Origin: Dendrophyllia cribrosa
Taxonomy: Eukaryota > Cnidaria > Anthozoa > Scleractinia > Dendrophylliidae
Length of the DNA: 64,000 bases
Reading direction: 5' to 3'
Assembly (NCBI GenBank): GCA_024195265.1
Contig: JAJLRJ010000010.1
Coordinates: forward strand, 27,385,261-27,449,260
Shown: positions 21,410 to 32,386 of the stretch, piece after piece
Position numbering within the stretch: position 1 is the first letter of the stretch
Layout of the letters: each line of letters starts with the position of its first letter
Made by a program: the position numbers and the translations under genes
Notes under the pieces: model-generated
The model's database searches: none
The model's input: only the letters and a program-made list of their open reading frames with translations
What the model was told of the DNA's origin: nothing

Positions 21410-22604
21410 GTGAGCTGATAGAACTAAAACAATGCTTATTAGGTTACATTTAGGTCACGCCGGAAAGATACACTGTACCATAAATACAACCCTTGTAAAA
21501 AAATTAGTGCGATCGCGGCGCGATGGCGGCGCGATGAGCGCGATCGCGGCGCGAGTAAATCGCAATCGCGCCGCGGCAAGCGCGATCGCGCCGCGACAAG
21601 TCAGATCGCGCCGCGACGAGCGCGATCGCGCCGCGAGAAGCGCGATCGCGCCGCGACAATCGCGATCGCGCCGCGATGAGCGCGATCGCGGCACGAGTAA
21701 ATCGCAATCGTGCCGCGATAAGCGCGATCGCGCCGCGACAAGTCAAGTCGCGGCGCGACAATCGCGATCGCGCTTCGAGTAATTCGTAATCGCGCCGCGA
21801 TGAGCGCGATCGCGGCGCGAGTAAATCGCAATCGCGCCGCGATAAGCATGATCGCGCCGCGACAAGTGTGATCGCGGAGACTTCTAATAATCGCGTCGTT
21901 CCGCGTCATGTTTTCCACTGCGACCCGTCAACGCGATTTTTAAAAGATTGCGGAGTTCTCGGATAGTACATTTGAGAATTGCCCTTGTTGCCGAGAATCC
22001 GGATGTTTCAAGTCTTACCGAGCATCCCGAGATACCGGCGAGGTTTTAACGTCGCCAGGTGTTTCGGCATGTCGATCAGACGTACCAAAACCTCCGGGAT
22101 ACCAAAATGATATTAACTCGAAGGTTTAAAATATTGCCAATAAAGGTTATAAACTTTTAACACAATCGACTGTTCAATGTACCACTTTTCTCTTCGCAGC
22201 TGATTTTTCCACTGCTAATGATTATGGTCGTTCTGTGACTTCTTGTTGTAGTGACTGTAGTTCGGCATGTTTTTTCTTGTTCTTTGACAACTTGCCACGC
22301 CATTTTCTCTCTGCATACACACGCGGCTCCCGCGGCTTTTCTTTCGGCGGGAGAATCCTCACCAAGTGCGTGAATTAGGCGATGTGATTGGTTCATTCAA
22401 ACATGTCATCGCCGATCGGTGAGCAACTGCTCACGTCAGCCCGCCGAGCAAGAGAAAACTTTGAAATTTACAACATGCAGTACTATAATGAATACTGAAA
22501 ACTGAAAATGTAAGATTTCAATTTTAAACACAACGCGAAAAAATTGATGCATGGGGAATACTGTGTCATCTCAGTTTACAACAAGACTATAAAGTTGGAG
22601 GAAG

Positions 22605-23445
22605 ACTTACTATGAAAATCAGTAGAGTGGTAAAACGGCCGCTTCAAATCTGTACCACGTGATGTAGTTTTTGTGTACCACGTGATGCGATTTTTGTGTA
22701 CCACGTTGATTCTTTTTTCGCAGTGAGTGATCAAAACAAGAGATGTCGACTGTAGAGTCAAAATGGCGTTCAACAGGCATGACCGGTTTTATGAGCGCGG
22801 AAAAAGCCTTATGGTTAACGTTCCTGCTTATCCTCTTCCAGCTCAAATTCCCCTCGAGCATCTTGCTTCTCACAGCGCGACCAACGGCCGAAACTGAAGT
22901 GCCTGCTACTAAGTTCCCATACTGGAGGACTTCCCGTAGTATGTTTTTGTACGATTGTGATAGCTTTTCGGTCTTCATAACCTCTATTAAATGCAGTTCC
23001 CCTGGCCCAAGTCTTCCGGGGTTGCCTGACAAACGTGGTTTGTCTTCCACGTCGCCGGTACGTTCTAACAAATGTTTCCCAGATTTCTTTTGCAGTCTTG
23101 CCGTAAACTTTATTCTTCTCACCAATCTCTGTCCAACTCCCAAAAAATTCTCAAGTCAGACTGTTGCCACCGGCCTCTAAAATAGAGTCGATTATTTCGC
23201 CTTTCACACACTCGGGGAGGCTTTTTCCGCGCTCATAAAACCGGCCATGCCTGTTGAACGCCATTTTGACTCTACAGTCGACGTCTGTTGTTTTGATCGC
23301 TCACTGCGAAAAAACAATCAACGTGGTACACAAAAATCGCATCACGTGGTACACGAAAATCGCATCACGTGGTACACAAAAACTACACCACGTGGTACAG
23401 ATTTGAAGCGGCCGTTTTACCACTCTACTGATTTCCATAGTAAGT
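22605..23445 (-). mobile_element. 841-bp transposon with 200-bp TIRs and transposase HTH remnant
   Basis: The ends ACTTACTATG(A/G)AAATCAG open inverted repeats of about 205 bp containing CCACGTGATG units. They are flanked by near-identical 9-bp repeats, TGGAGGAAG (22596-22604) and TGGAGGAAT (23446-23454). Between the arms the - strand encodes part of a transposase DNA-binding region: a GRLGPGELHLIEVM helix, then GTSVSAVGRAVRSKM, like the paired-type helix-turn-helix of IS630/Tc1-like transposases. No DDE catalytic region remains, so it is non-autonomous. Confidence 0.75.
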
Positions 23446-24124
23446 TGGAGGAATGCAAAAATGAATGATGAATCGTGCCAGCATTTTTCAATATCTGGAA
23501 ATGGATTGAAATCATCATGAATCAAAAGTTGTAAATCGCTGACAGGTAACAGAATCTGAATGGACAAACAAGCTACCTGAAAAAGGAACTTTGAACAATA
23601 ATTAAATTTTTTTGGATATCTTGGAGATGGACACCAGTGAGGACTTTTTTACCGTGTAGAAAAATATGAAGCGCGGCCGGTTGCTGCATCTGTTGTTTCA
23701 TTTATCTACGGCGATAAGCTTTATTTGCTTTCAAGTTTGTGAGCTTTTTTAACCACGACAAGCCTTGAGATGAAAAGGTTAGTGGCTTTTATTATTTTTG
23801 CCCTGTATCTCAATTAAAACAATTGAGCCTGTATTTATTTTCACTAATAACCTTTCTGCCTTTCGGGTTGAAAGAATGTCGAATTGTGGTAATTTAAGCG
23901 TAGGCTCTCTTAGTCTTTTCCGAAGGAGCCAACAAAAATGTTGTAAGCAGTTATATGATTTGAAATATTCAAGCTTACCATTCAAACGATGCTTTACATC
24001 TAAAACTAAAATAAACGAAACATTTATTTGATTAATATTAAGAAGTTTTCTTCTATGTCGAAAAACGGCCTTGGCCGGAAGCCTAGAACATTAATCGGGT
24101 AATTAAATTTCACAGAGGTTTGAA

Positions 24125-24200
24125 CCCTTGGCTCAGGTGGCAGAGTGGTTTGTGCGATGACTTTCAAACCAAACGGTGCGGAGTTCAAAGCCCGGAGGGG
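24125..24200 (+). repeat. tRNA-like sequence (SINE head or tRNA pseudogene)
   Basis: A-box-like TGGCAGAGTGG is followed about 40 bp later by B-box-like GAGTTCAAAGCCC and then a T run that could end RNA polymerase III transcription. The acceptor stem pairs only in its outer five pairs and the anticodon arm is poor, so a working tRNA is unlikely. Confidence 0.45.
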
Positions 24201-24355
24201 CCTTTTTTTTATTCCCCTTTTTTTTTTCCTTTTTTTTTGGCGAAGAGCTTGAATGCTCAATAGGTCTCAGTTGAAATATACTTTCAATTAATTTTTTACT
24301 TTCTTTGTTTCGTATATAACTGTTTTCATGCTATTTTTTTAAAGCAAATCAAGAT

Positions 24356-25004
24356 CTGTGGCTAAATGCCCGGCAGCCGGGCACGGTGTCAAATAGACTC
24401 AATGCCCGGCAGTCAGAAATTTTCACAAAATTTTCACTGAAAGGCTCTTTCAAACCTTTTGAGAGTATTCGATGTTCCTTTAGAAATGTCAAGCGCTTCC
24501 AAAAATTATTTTGCTTTTCCAGTTGACAAAATATCCAAGCTTGGGCATACCGTAAGATCGCTATGTTCTCGACACTTAGAAAATTTCTGACGAGATTCGC
24601 AGTCGGCAATTTTCACAGAGTTTCGACTGAACGTCTCACTCAAACGTCTTAAGAGTATTCAAAGTTCCTTTAGAAACGTCAAGCGATTCCAAAATTTATT
24701 TTGCTTTTCTAGTTGACGAAATATTCAAGCTTGGGCATACTATAAGATCGCTATGTTCACGGAGACTGCCGGGCAAGGCCTCAAATAGACTAAATGCCCG
24801 GCAGTCAGAAATTTTCACAGATCGAATTTTCACTAAACGTCTCACTCAAACCTCTTAAGAGTATTCAAAGTTCGTTTAGAAATGTCAAGCGATTCCCAAA
24901 ATTATTTGAAAGTATTATTTAAAGTCAACTTCTGTGAAAATTTCTGACTGCCGGGCATTTAGTCTATTTGAGACCGTGCCCGGCTGCCGGGCATTTAGCC
25001 ACAG
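24356..25004. mobile_element. 649-bp MITE with 70-bp TIRs and internal repeats
   Basis: The arms CTGTGGCTAAATGCCCGGCA and complement extend about 70 bp (24356-24427 and 24933-25004). Likely target copies are AATCAAGAT (24347-24355) and AATCTAGAT (25007-25015). The interior has three tandem repeats of about 200 bp, each with AGAGTATTC and GTCAAGCG, the last one truncated. Confidence 0.75.
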
Positions 25005-25043
25005 CGAATCTAGATTTGGTCGCCGAATTCGAATCTGACTGTG

Positions 25044-25160
25044 GCGGCCATGTTGGTGGTCAAAACAATGAAATTTCCATCCCGTTTACGAATTAATACA
25101 CTGTTACAACATGCAAAAAGGTTATATTGCTTGTGACCACCAACATGGACGCCATGAAAG
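25044..25160. repeat. Short inverted repeat GGCCATGTTGGTGGTCA
   Basis: CCATGTTGGTGGTCA near 25048 pairs with TGACCACCAACATGG near 25134. It lies between the nested MITE and the right GC-rich array. Confidence 0.6.
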
Positions 25161-26125
25161 CCACCTATTCGAGCCGCGAACTCACCGCGATCACGAGGCG
25201 ATTTTGCGATCGCGGCGCCGGCGATGTCACAGCGATCGCGGCGCGATATTCTCCGCAATCGCGGCGCGATCGCGTCGCGATATTGCCCACAATCGCGGCG
25301 CGTTTTTGGCCGCCGCGATTGAAAAATCGCGGCGCGATCGCGACGCGATTCCCGCCGCGATTCGCGGCGCGAATCGCGCCATCATTCGCGGCGCGTTTTT
25401 GGCCGCCGCGATTTTTATATCGCGCCGCGAATAGCGCCGCGATCGCGCCATCATTCGCGGCGCGTTTTTGGCCGCCGCGATTTTTATATCGCGCCGCGAA
25501 TCGCGCCGCGATCGCGCCATCATTCGCGGCGCGTTTTTGGCCGCCGCGATTTTTATATCGCGCCGCAAATCGCGCCGCGATCGCGCCATTATTCGCGGCG
25601 CGTTTTTGGCCGCCGCGATTTTTTAATCGCGGCGCGATGTTTACCGCGATCGCGACGCGATCGCGCTAAAATTTTTACAAGGGGTGTAAATTCATTAGGC
25701 AAATTTTTGGAAGAGGAACATGTGTTACTTTGAAAACCTTCATATCTTGGACATTAATTTATTTTGATATTATTAAATGGATTGCAATTTCCAGCTATGA
25801 TGAAAGCAACTTAATTAGTTGAATTTTGCATAAAACAAAGTTTAATGTCCAGTTTTCTCCTCAAGATAAAGACAAAATTACTACCTAGTTAAATTTCAAC
25901 TCAGTGATCAGTCAAAACCTCTTTGTGATTTCAACTTTCATTCAAAGTTATTGCCTTTTTAAGGTAAAAAAAACTTCCGATGTTAGACTTTTAATTCTTT
26001 CTTTCTTTTACTAGAAAGAAAGCCTTTTTAAAAATTCAGAGTCAGCTTTGACACAATACAATACACAATATGTCGCTGTATTATTGGACATAAAATAATA
26101 AGGCCACTCCCTAGCCCACTTTAAT

Positions 26126-26146
26126 CCCCCCCCCCCCCTCCCCCCC
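26126..26146 (+). repeat. Poly-C run with one T
   Basis: Thirteen C, one T and seven C, followed by an A-rich stretch. Confidence 0.85.
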
Positions 26147-26324
26147 ACAAAAAAAAAATTAACCCACCCTCAGACAAGACTGAGTGCTCACACAATATTT
26201 ATAGCACCTTGCAATAAATAAATGCCATCAGGGGTGAGGGGGGAATGTATCATTATACCCTTAATTTCTTATCTCACCTTAAGTTAATATTCATATATTC
26301 TAATGTTCATTTTCTTTACTACAG

Positions 26325-26365
26325 ATAACATGGAGGGACACAATATTATACTTTCAAATTGGTGA
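26325..26365 (+). CDS. Possible terminal exon (hypothetical)
   Basis: It follows a TTTACTACAG acceptor. In phase 1 it reads about 13 codons to TGA (26363-26365), with an AATAAA at 26581-26586 downstream. It fits in phase after 21329-21409, but nothing else supports it. Confidence 0.25.
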
Positions 26366-26595
26366 ATTTCAAGAAGTTCACTGAGGAGTCAACATTTTAT
26401 TTATTATGGACTGCTACGATGTAGCACTTACAAAAGAACTTGACTGCTTTGTGTTCTTGAGAAGGGGTTCAAAGAAAACTCTTTTGTAGTCTTTTGATGT
26501 CAAGTTGAAACCTTTTTCTTGTTGCATATCCTAAAGCTGTTGCATCACATCATGCATTCTGCTTTCAAACTCAATCAATTAATAAATTAAAAGCA

Positions 26596-26916
26596 ATAGC
26601 CCTGTTTGCAGTTAACCTCTTTCATTTGCATTACAATAAAAGTCAACATGGTTGCGAAGCAATTTCAGGCAATTTTGTAGTATTCTGCCCCAAATAGCCT
26701 CGCAACCATGTTGCCTTTCATTGTAATACAAATGAGACAGGTGAACCGTAATGGCCCTTTTTGCAGTTAACCTCTCTCATTTGCATTACAATGAAAGTCA
26801 ACATGGTTGCGAGGCAATTTCGGACAATTTTGTAGTTTCTGCCTGAAATTGCCTTGCAACCACGTTGACTTTTATTCTAATGCAGATGAGCAAGGTTAAC
26901 CTCAAAAAGGGCTATT
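26596..26916. mobile_element. Two tandem palindromic MITE copies
   Basis: Each copy of about 160 bp starts with TTTGCAGTTAACCTCT or similar, holds GTCAACATGGTTGCGA, then its reverse complement. The copies (26596-26760 and 26750-26916) are about 85 percent alike and directly adjacent. Confidence 0.7.
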
Positions 26917-27968
26917 CCATTAAGTTTGATTTTTTCTGGTCATTGAGCAAAATTGAACTTGACAAAAAAAAATGTGTATCATGCAGTGTGTCAAGAGCAT
27001 GACTTTTTTTACCTTTAGTTTTGTATTCCAATTGTTGACGGCTCATTACTGCATCTTTCAGTAAGACGCAAACTCTTAATCCAAACTGATCATCTGCATT
27101 TTTTACTGCATTTAATCCAAATGACATGTATTTTTTGTAGATAATCAATGAACCATGAAAAATAAAAAACCAACAAAGCGGATTGAAATCCACAGATCAC
27201 AGCACACACAGTTAAATGCAGTGACCTGGTGATTGATAGCAAGGAAAAACAAAACCGTTGGTGGAGTTTTTAACTTCAGAGTATAAATGTTATTGAAAGG
27301 CGCAGTGAGTCCGCGAAAGATTTCACCTGTTTACAGACCATCTGCAAGTTGAATCATCAATTGATTTTGTCGTTCCAATTGTTGAATCCTCTTGACTACA
27401 AGACAATAAATTTATTGCATTAGACATCTTGAATCATAGCAAATGTTCACTGGACTAGTCTCTCTTCATTATAGATTTTAGCTCAAAGTTTGATTTCTGC
27501 ACAAGATCAAACAGTGGCATTTGATTTCATTCATAAGTCAAACTCAGAATAAAAGTTTGTGTTCGACTCTGTTCAATGACCAAACAAAATCAATCTTGAT
27601 CGTTTCATTTAGTTTGATGCAAATTTTGTTCCATTTAATTCAATGTCATACACAGGGTCTCCAGTTAGGTAGATTTTCTGCAAAAATAATGTAAAAAAAT
27701 GTTTTACCCTCTTAACATGTGTACATGATCTGTCTATCATGTGCTAAGCTTTCATCCATAAAACACTTTTTTGGAGCTACAGTGTACTGTTTGTGTACTG
27801 TATTGAGGCATGTAGCCAAATAACCCCCAACCCTTTCGCTTTCTCCATGTTAAGCTTGAAAAAAACTTGAAAAATGTTTTTCAAATATGTAATGAACAAG
27901 CTACAGCTGTAGTTAAATAACATCTAATGTATACAAACAATTACAATACTGAGTAGCTTGAATGTCAA

Positions 27969-28392
27969 CAATTGAAGGGCTCCCTGCAACAACGTCCTGA
28001 GTGTGTTTTTGGTAACTTTCACTAAAATTGTATGTTTTAGGCCTTTAAAAGCACAGTTTTGTCAAATTAATGATTTATTATTGTTAAGGTACTTAAAACA
28101 GCTCCAAAATGGGGAAGAAAATCCACATCTTTGAGAAAATGTTTTGGGCCCCTATGACACCCTATGGCTCCCAGGACACCCTATGTATCTTTTCAAAATA
28201 AAAAATTATTCTGTTCGAAGATAGAAGATTTGTTGACCTGGATTAAATCCTTTCAGTCGTATGTTAAAAAAAAAAAACATGATCCAGTCATAATTTTGGC
28301 AAGTGAGTCCCTTTGGAGGCCAAAAATCCAAGATTTCTGTGAAAATTTTCCAAAAACGCACTGAGGACGTTATTGCAGGGAGCCCTTCAATT
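27969..28392. mobile_element. MITE with 43-bp TIRs
   Basis: CAATTGAAGGGCTCCCTGCA and onward (27969-28012) is matched by the reverse complement at 28350-28392 with three differences. CAATTG at each end is either part of the repeat or a 6-bp target duplication; being palindromic, it cannot tell. Confidence 0.75.
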
Positions 28393-29732
28393 GGTAATTG
28401 CAATAAATTATTCAATCAGTAATGTTGAGACCTAAAGCATTTATTATTTTTCAAAAATTGCACCATCCAGGGATGTAGCTAAGAGCCGGCTACCAGCTAA
28501 TTTTACCATCTGAAAGAAAACTTATCACCGGCTGAAATGTCACTAGAAAACAAAGACTTTGGGAGATTTTGAAGGTGCACAAGACAGAAAAACTGGCTGA
28601 ACTTGTTAATGAGCCTGCTAGGTGTTTTCTTAGCTACACCCCTGACCATCATGCACAAATAAAATTTATAATTTGAATGCTTATTTGGCACCTAAATGAC
28701 AACAAGACATGACTATTTTTCAAACAACTGTGTGTGATTCAGCCAATCAGCAAAAAAAAACAAAAAACGGGTATTTGCTGATCAGCCAAAGACCAAGATG
28801 AAATATCACAAAATGACATCTGACAATTCAATCAATATCACAACAAAACAGGAAATGACTCGATTAATATTCTTGTACACTTTATTGAATAAGAAAAATA
28901 TTGTGAGAACTTCAAAACACACTGATCAAAATACAGCACAACTTGTAAGCAAGGTTTTCTGCTGGTTGAGGAATAAATGAAGCGGAAAACATTTTACTCA
29001 CATTTGCTAGGTTTTCAGTTTTAGTACATTTGGGTATAAGTGTAACGGAATAGTTACATCTTATTATCCTGGTTTTGTGTGTAGTATCACGGGATATTTT
29101 TACAAGCCGTGCCGTATTTCAAAAAATACAGATTTGTAACTTTATTTTTCTCCAGAAAACAACTATAAGCTGAATTGTAGAAGTTACAGCGCTTACCATT
29201 AACATGCAGCCCATCACTTTTATCCCTAAAGGTCAAACTTGAGTTTGGTGGACGTCAATCAAAGGAAAGCCATTAACATTGTTTTTTTTTTTTAATTCTA
29301 ACTGGATTTCAAACAATTTTTCCAAAAAGAAATAGTAAACATTTTAAAACAAATTTCAAAGTCAATTACAATTTAAAGGGAATAATCATTTCATTCAACA
29401 TGATAAAAAATTCACTGGCGCTTCTCGCAGCCACGGCTTTATGATTTTGATCTGCCTGATATTCATCATGCATCACTGGGTTGCAAATTATCACATGCGG
29501 TGAAATTTGCAAGTTTTATTCTAAAAATATGGTTTTCTTTTTGTTTCAACTGGCTTGGAAATTGAGTTTGGAAAAATTTTACATTCTCTCGGCAGGGTAA
29601 ATTGTTGTCCTGTCAAGAATCTAAAATAATGTTAACAGCTTTTTTTGGATTGACATCTACTAAAACTCGGCTTTATCCAACTGTGTTGAAGGTGGTGGGT
29701 CACGTGTTATTGGCTACCGCTGTAAAAGAAAT
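28393..29732. other. AT-rich DNA without recognised features
   Basis: Nothing beyond simple A/T runs is visible. It would include the 3' UTR of the zinc-knuckle gene on the - strand. Confidence 0.5.
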
Positions 29733-29869
29733 TTAATTGTAAACATTTAAAAAAAAAAATCCCCCACTCTGGTGGCCACCCCTCTCTCTTCTTCCACCTT
29801 TTTTTGTGGTAGGAGGAGAGGGGCATTGCCACTGGAGGTGGCCTGCTCCTCCACAGTTGAAGCAAGTTT
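29733..29869 (-). CDS. Zinc-knuckle gene last exon
   Basis: It begins after TTTTGCAG and encodes the CCHC knuckle, then KKGGRRERGGHQSGG, a basic glycine-rich tail. The last residues FFFFLNVYN come from an 11-T run, so the true C-terminus is uncertain if the run length varies. Stop TAA at 29733-29735. Confidence 0.6.
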
Positions 29870-31475
29870 CTGCAAAAGAAAATTAATTGATCAGAAAATT
29901 AGGATTGTGGAAATGCAGTAATAAAACAACAGGATTACAGAACATAAAACAAATTAAATTCCTGATGATCCCTACTGCATACACACAAATGGCTGGTATT
30001 GTGTAATTAGAATATAGCTGAAGAATATGCACCATTTGATTGGAGTGTTAATTATTTGATTTTCAATAGATGCACGGCTGGAAATTATAGAGCACGCACA
30101 TAGCTCACCACTCCTTACATGGCAATATTTTGCTTTTTTAAGTTTCATTTCTAAACTAATTATCAGAGTAATGGTGTTCTCATGTCACGTCAAGTAAAAC
30201 TGCTACATGTAGTGGACACACCAGCAGAGCATGACTGCATTCATAAATTTCTCTTTGAAAACATGGAACAGTGTTCAGACTACAGTAATATTATTGGTAA
30301 TTCTAAACACCATGCAATATTGTCCTATACTTCAAAGGTTTGTATTAGCAAATCTCTTGTGTGCATCCAAATCTTATGTACAATCAAATGACCAAACCAG
30401 CTCAATTGACTGAACTGGCTCAAATTGACCGAACCGGCTCAAATGAACGAACCAGCTCAAATGACAGAACTGGCTCAAATGACCAAACCAAACCAGCTCA
30501 GCTCAAATGACAGAACCGGGTCAAATGACCAAACCAGCTCAAATGACTGAACTGGCTCAAATGACCAAACCAGCTTAAATGACTGAACTGGCTCAAATGA
30601 CCAAACCGGCTCAAATGACCAAACCAGCTCAAATGAATGAACTGGCTCAAATGACCAAACCAGCTTATATGATTGAACTGGCTCAAATGACCAAACCAGC
30701 TTATATGATTGAACTGGCTCAAATGACTGAACCGGCTCAAATTGACCGAACCGGCTCAAATGACTGAAATGACCGAAATCGATCAAACCAGCTAAAGACA
30801 GTCTACCGTACAAATCAGAAATCCGTTTGCAGAAACGTAACGGAAACAAACGCCAACGGAAATCTACTAGCAGAAATGCGACGGAAACATGATTTGACAT
30901 TTCCGCTCAGGAAACATGACGGAAACGTGATCCGAGCACCAAGAATTGGATTACCACGTTTCCGCAGCACGGATACGTAACCGAAACATAAATTTCCATG
31001 TTTCCGTCACGTTTAAGAAATACGGAAACGTACAATTTCGTCCTGTGTGTGCATCCAACTGAATGAAACCAAGAGATTATAAGCTTAATTGGAACATTGT
31101 ACATTTCAACTCTAATAAACCAAATCTTCCTTTTGCCATTTCACTACTCTTTAAGGTGTTACCAATTTTTTTGGGGAAAACCTTAGTAATTATAAACTGT
31201 TTCATAAAAGGACCTACATAATATTTAAAGCAAAACATAACTTACTCAGAACAACTACATCTAAAACCTAACAATACCAAATAAATTTACACAGTGAAAT
31301 ATTTTAATGCACAATTTAACTTACCAGCTGGTGCTGCAGCGGCTGCTGCTGGAGCATCTGGTGGTGCTGCATCAACCAAAGAATGAACGTTACATCAATA
31401 CCAAATCAATTTAAGGTAATCATCAGGTATTTCAATGCACTGATATGATTAACTTACCCTCTGGACCATCCACAT
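29733..31475 (-). CDS. CCHC zinc-knuckle protein, 3' part, three exons
   Basis: Three - strand exons (31458-31475, 31325-31366, 29733-29869) all join in phase 1 with consensus GTAAGT donors. The joined protein reads DVDGPE, then PPDAPAAAAAAPA, then TCFNCGGAGHLQWQC and a Gly/Arg-rich tail to TAA. The C-x2-C-x4-H-x4-C pattern is an intact CCHC zinc knuckle, which binds single-stranded RNA or DNA in retroviral Gag and CNBP-type proteins. The first two exons are 18 and 42 bp and can be skipped without frame change. The rest lies upstream, in or beyond the N gap. It may be a host nucleic-acid-binding gene or a domesticated Gag; the Gypsy Gag at 33.2-33.6 kb is a different sequence on the other strand. 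Confidence 0.6.
30384..30793 (+). repeat. Minisatellite CTCAAATGACCAAACCAG
   Basis: More than 20 degenerate 17- to 18-bp units alternate between ACCAAACCAG and ACTGAACTGG forms. It lies in the intron of the zinc-knuckle gene. The frames across it on both strands are artefacts of the repeat. Confidence 0.85.
30795..31052. repeat. GGAAAC-motif cluster with CACAGGACGAAAT end
   Basis: GGAAAC, usually as CGGAAACGT or GGAAACATGA, recurs about ten times on both strands. The right end AATTTCGTCCTGTGTG is the same terminus as the element at 61993-62337. A matching left terminus was not found. Confidence 0.45.
31325..31366 (-). CDS. Zinc-knuckle gene 42-bp exon
   Basis: It lies between TTGATGCAG and GTAAGT, in phase 1-1, and encodes a Pro/Ala linker. 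It is symmetric, so it may be alternatively spliced. Confidence 0.55.
31458..31475 (-). CDS. Zinc-knuckle gene 18-bp micro-exon
   Basis: Eighteen bases between AATTGCAG and GTAAGT, phase 1-1, encoding a VDGPE linker. The consensus splice sites and matching phase are the only support. Confidence 0.45.
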
Positions 31476-31502
31476 CTGCAATTAAAACTAGAAATAAGTA
31501 CA

Positions 31503-31537
31503 TGTCTCGCAGAACCTCGCGAAGCTCGGAGGAGGTG
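31503..31537 (+). repeat. GTCTCGCAGAACCTCGCGAAG repeat at gap edge
   Basis: GTCTCGCAGAACCTCGCG and the following AAGCTCGG are repeated at 40908-40940. The scaffold gap begins directly after this copy, so the repeat may have caused the assembly break. Confidence 0.65.
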
Positions 31538-32037
31538 NNNNNNNNNNNNNNNNNNNNNNNNNNNNNNNNNNNNNNNNNNNNNNNNNNNNNNNNNNNNNNN
31601 NNNNNNNNNNNNNNNNNNNNNNNNNNNNNNNNNNNNNNNNNNNNNNNNNNNNNNNNNNNNNNNNNNNNNNNNNNNNNNNNNNNNNNNNNNNNNNNNNNNN
31701 NNNNNNNNNNNNNNNNNNNNNNNNNNNNNNNNNNNNNNNNNNNNNNNNNNNNNNNNNNNNNNNNNNNNNNNNNNNNNNNNNNNNNNNNNNNNNNNNNNNN
31801 NNNNNNNNNNNNNNNNNNNNNNNNNNNNNNNNNNNNNNNNNNNNNNNNNNNNNNNNNNNNNNNNNNNNNNNNNNNNNNNNNNNNNNNNNNNNNNNNNNNN
31901 NNNNNNNNNNNNNNNNNNNNNNNNNNNNNNNNNNNNNNNNNNNNNNNNNNNNNNNNNNNNNNNNNNNNNNNNNNNNNNNNNNNNNNNNNNNNNNNNNNNN
32001 NNNNNNNNNNNNNNNNNNNNNNNNNNNNNNNNNNNNN
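31538..32037. other. Scaffold gap, 500 N
   Basis: Exactly 500 N, probably a conventional rather than measured length. Frames reported across it are meaningless. Confidence 0.98.
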
Positions 32038-32080
32038 TGACTGTTATTGAAAACTCTTTTTTCCCCTAGAACTGATTTAA

Positions 32081-32386
32081 TTAACCTTCGGACGTACACG
32101 CAAACTTATACCTCAACCGTTGTACAAGGGAGGGGGGGGAGGGGGGGGGGGGGGGTGTTGTTGGGTTGACCACATGTTACTTATGACGTCATATATCGTT
32201 ACCATAGCAACCGGTTGCCGACAAACTTTACCAAAATGTGTTTCAAGGATAAATGAACAGCTACTGAAAACGGCATGTGCTAATCTTAAATGGTCTTGAA
32301 AATATCTGAGAAAAACCTTACGGGGAGGGGGTGGCAACCACCCCTCCACTCTCCACCCCCTCCTCCCCTGTACGTCCGAGGGTTAA
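32081..32386. mobile_element. MITE with TTAACC(C/T)TCGGACGTACA ends
   Basis: 32081-32098 and 32369-32386 are inverted 18-bp ends with one difference. Just inside the left end is a G-rich tract (32128-32155). The right end resembles CTGTAAGTCCGAGGGTCAA at 57003-57021, after another poly-C run, so one family seems to carry these tracts. Confidence 0.6.

Larger units (their letters stand above)
21490..25683. mobile_element. 4.2-kb DNA transposon with GATCGCGGCGCG end arrays
   Basis: The left end CCCTTGTAAAAAAATTAG and right end TAAAATTTTTACAAGGG are inverted repeats. Just inside each lies a GC-rich array of GATCGCGCCGCGA-type units, at 21510-21895 on the left and, reversed, at 25170-25670 on the right. 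The right array contains four copies of a 69-bp unit including GCGCGTTTTTGGCCGCCGCG. The interior holds two nested elements (22605-23445 and 24356-25004), a tRNA-like sequence, and no intact transposase. The Arg-rich frames in the arrays are artefacts. Target duplications are not clear, so the exact ends are provisional. Confidence 0.6.

Noticed and set aside
21432..21918. Overlapping Arg/Ala/Ser-rich frames on both strands
   Set aside because: Frames stay open only because the GATCGCGCCGCGA array lacks stop codons; codon content follows the repeat.
22619..23143. Functional transposase gene
   Set aside because: Only the DNA-binding segment is present, with frame breaks and no catalytic domain.
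25127..25669. 180-codon frame rich in FWPPRF
   Set aside because: Produced by the 69-bp GC-rich array at the right end of the transposon.
30475..30900. Frame with FEPVQSFELVWS repeats
   Set aside because: Translation of the CTCAAATGACC minisatellite; equal open frames exist on both strands.
31445..32099. 200-codon frames across the gap
   Set aside because: They consist of N bases.
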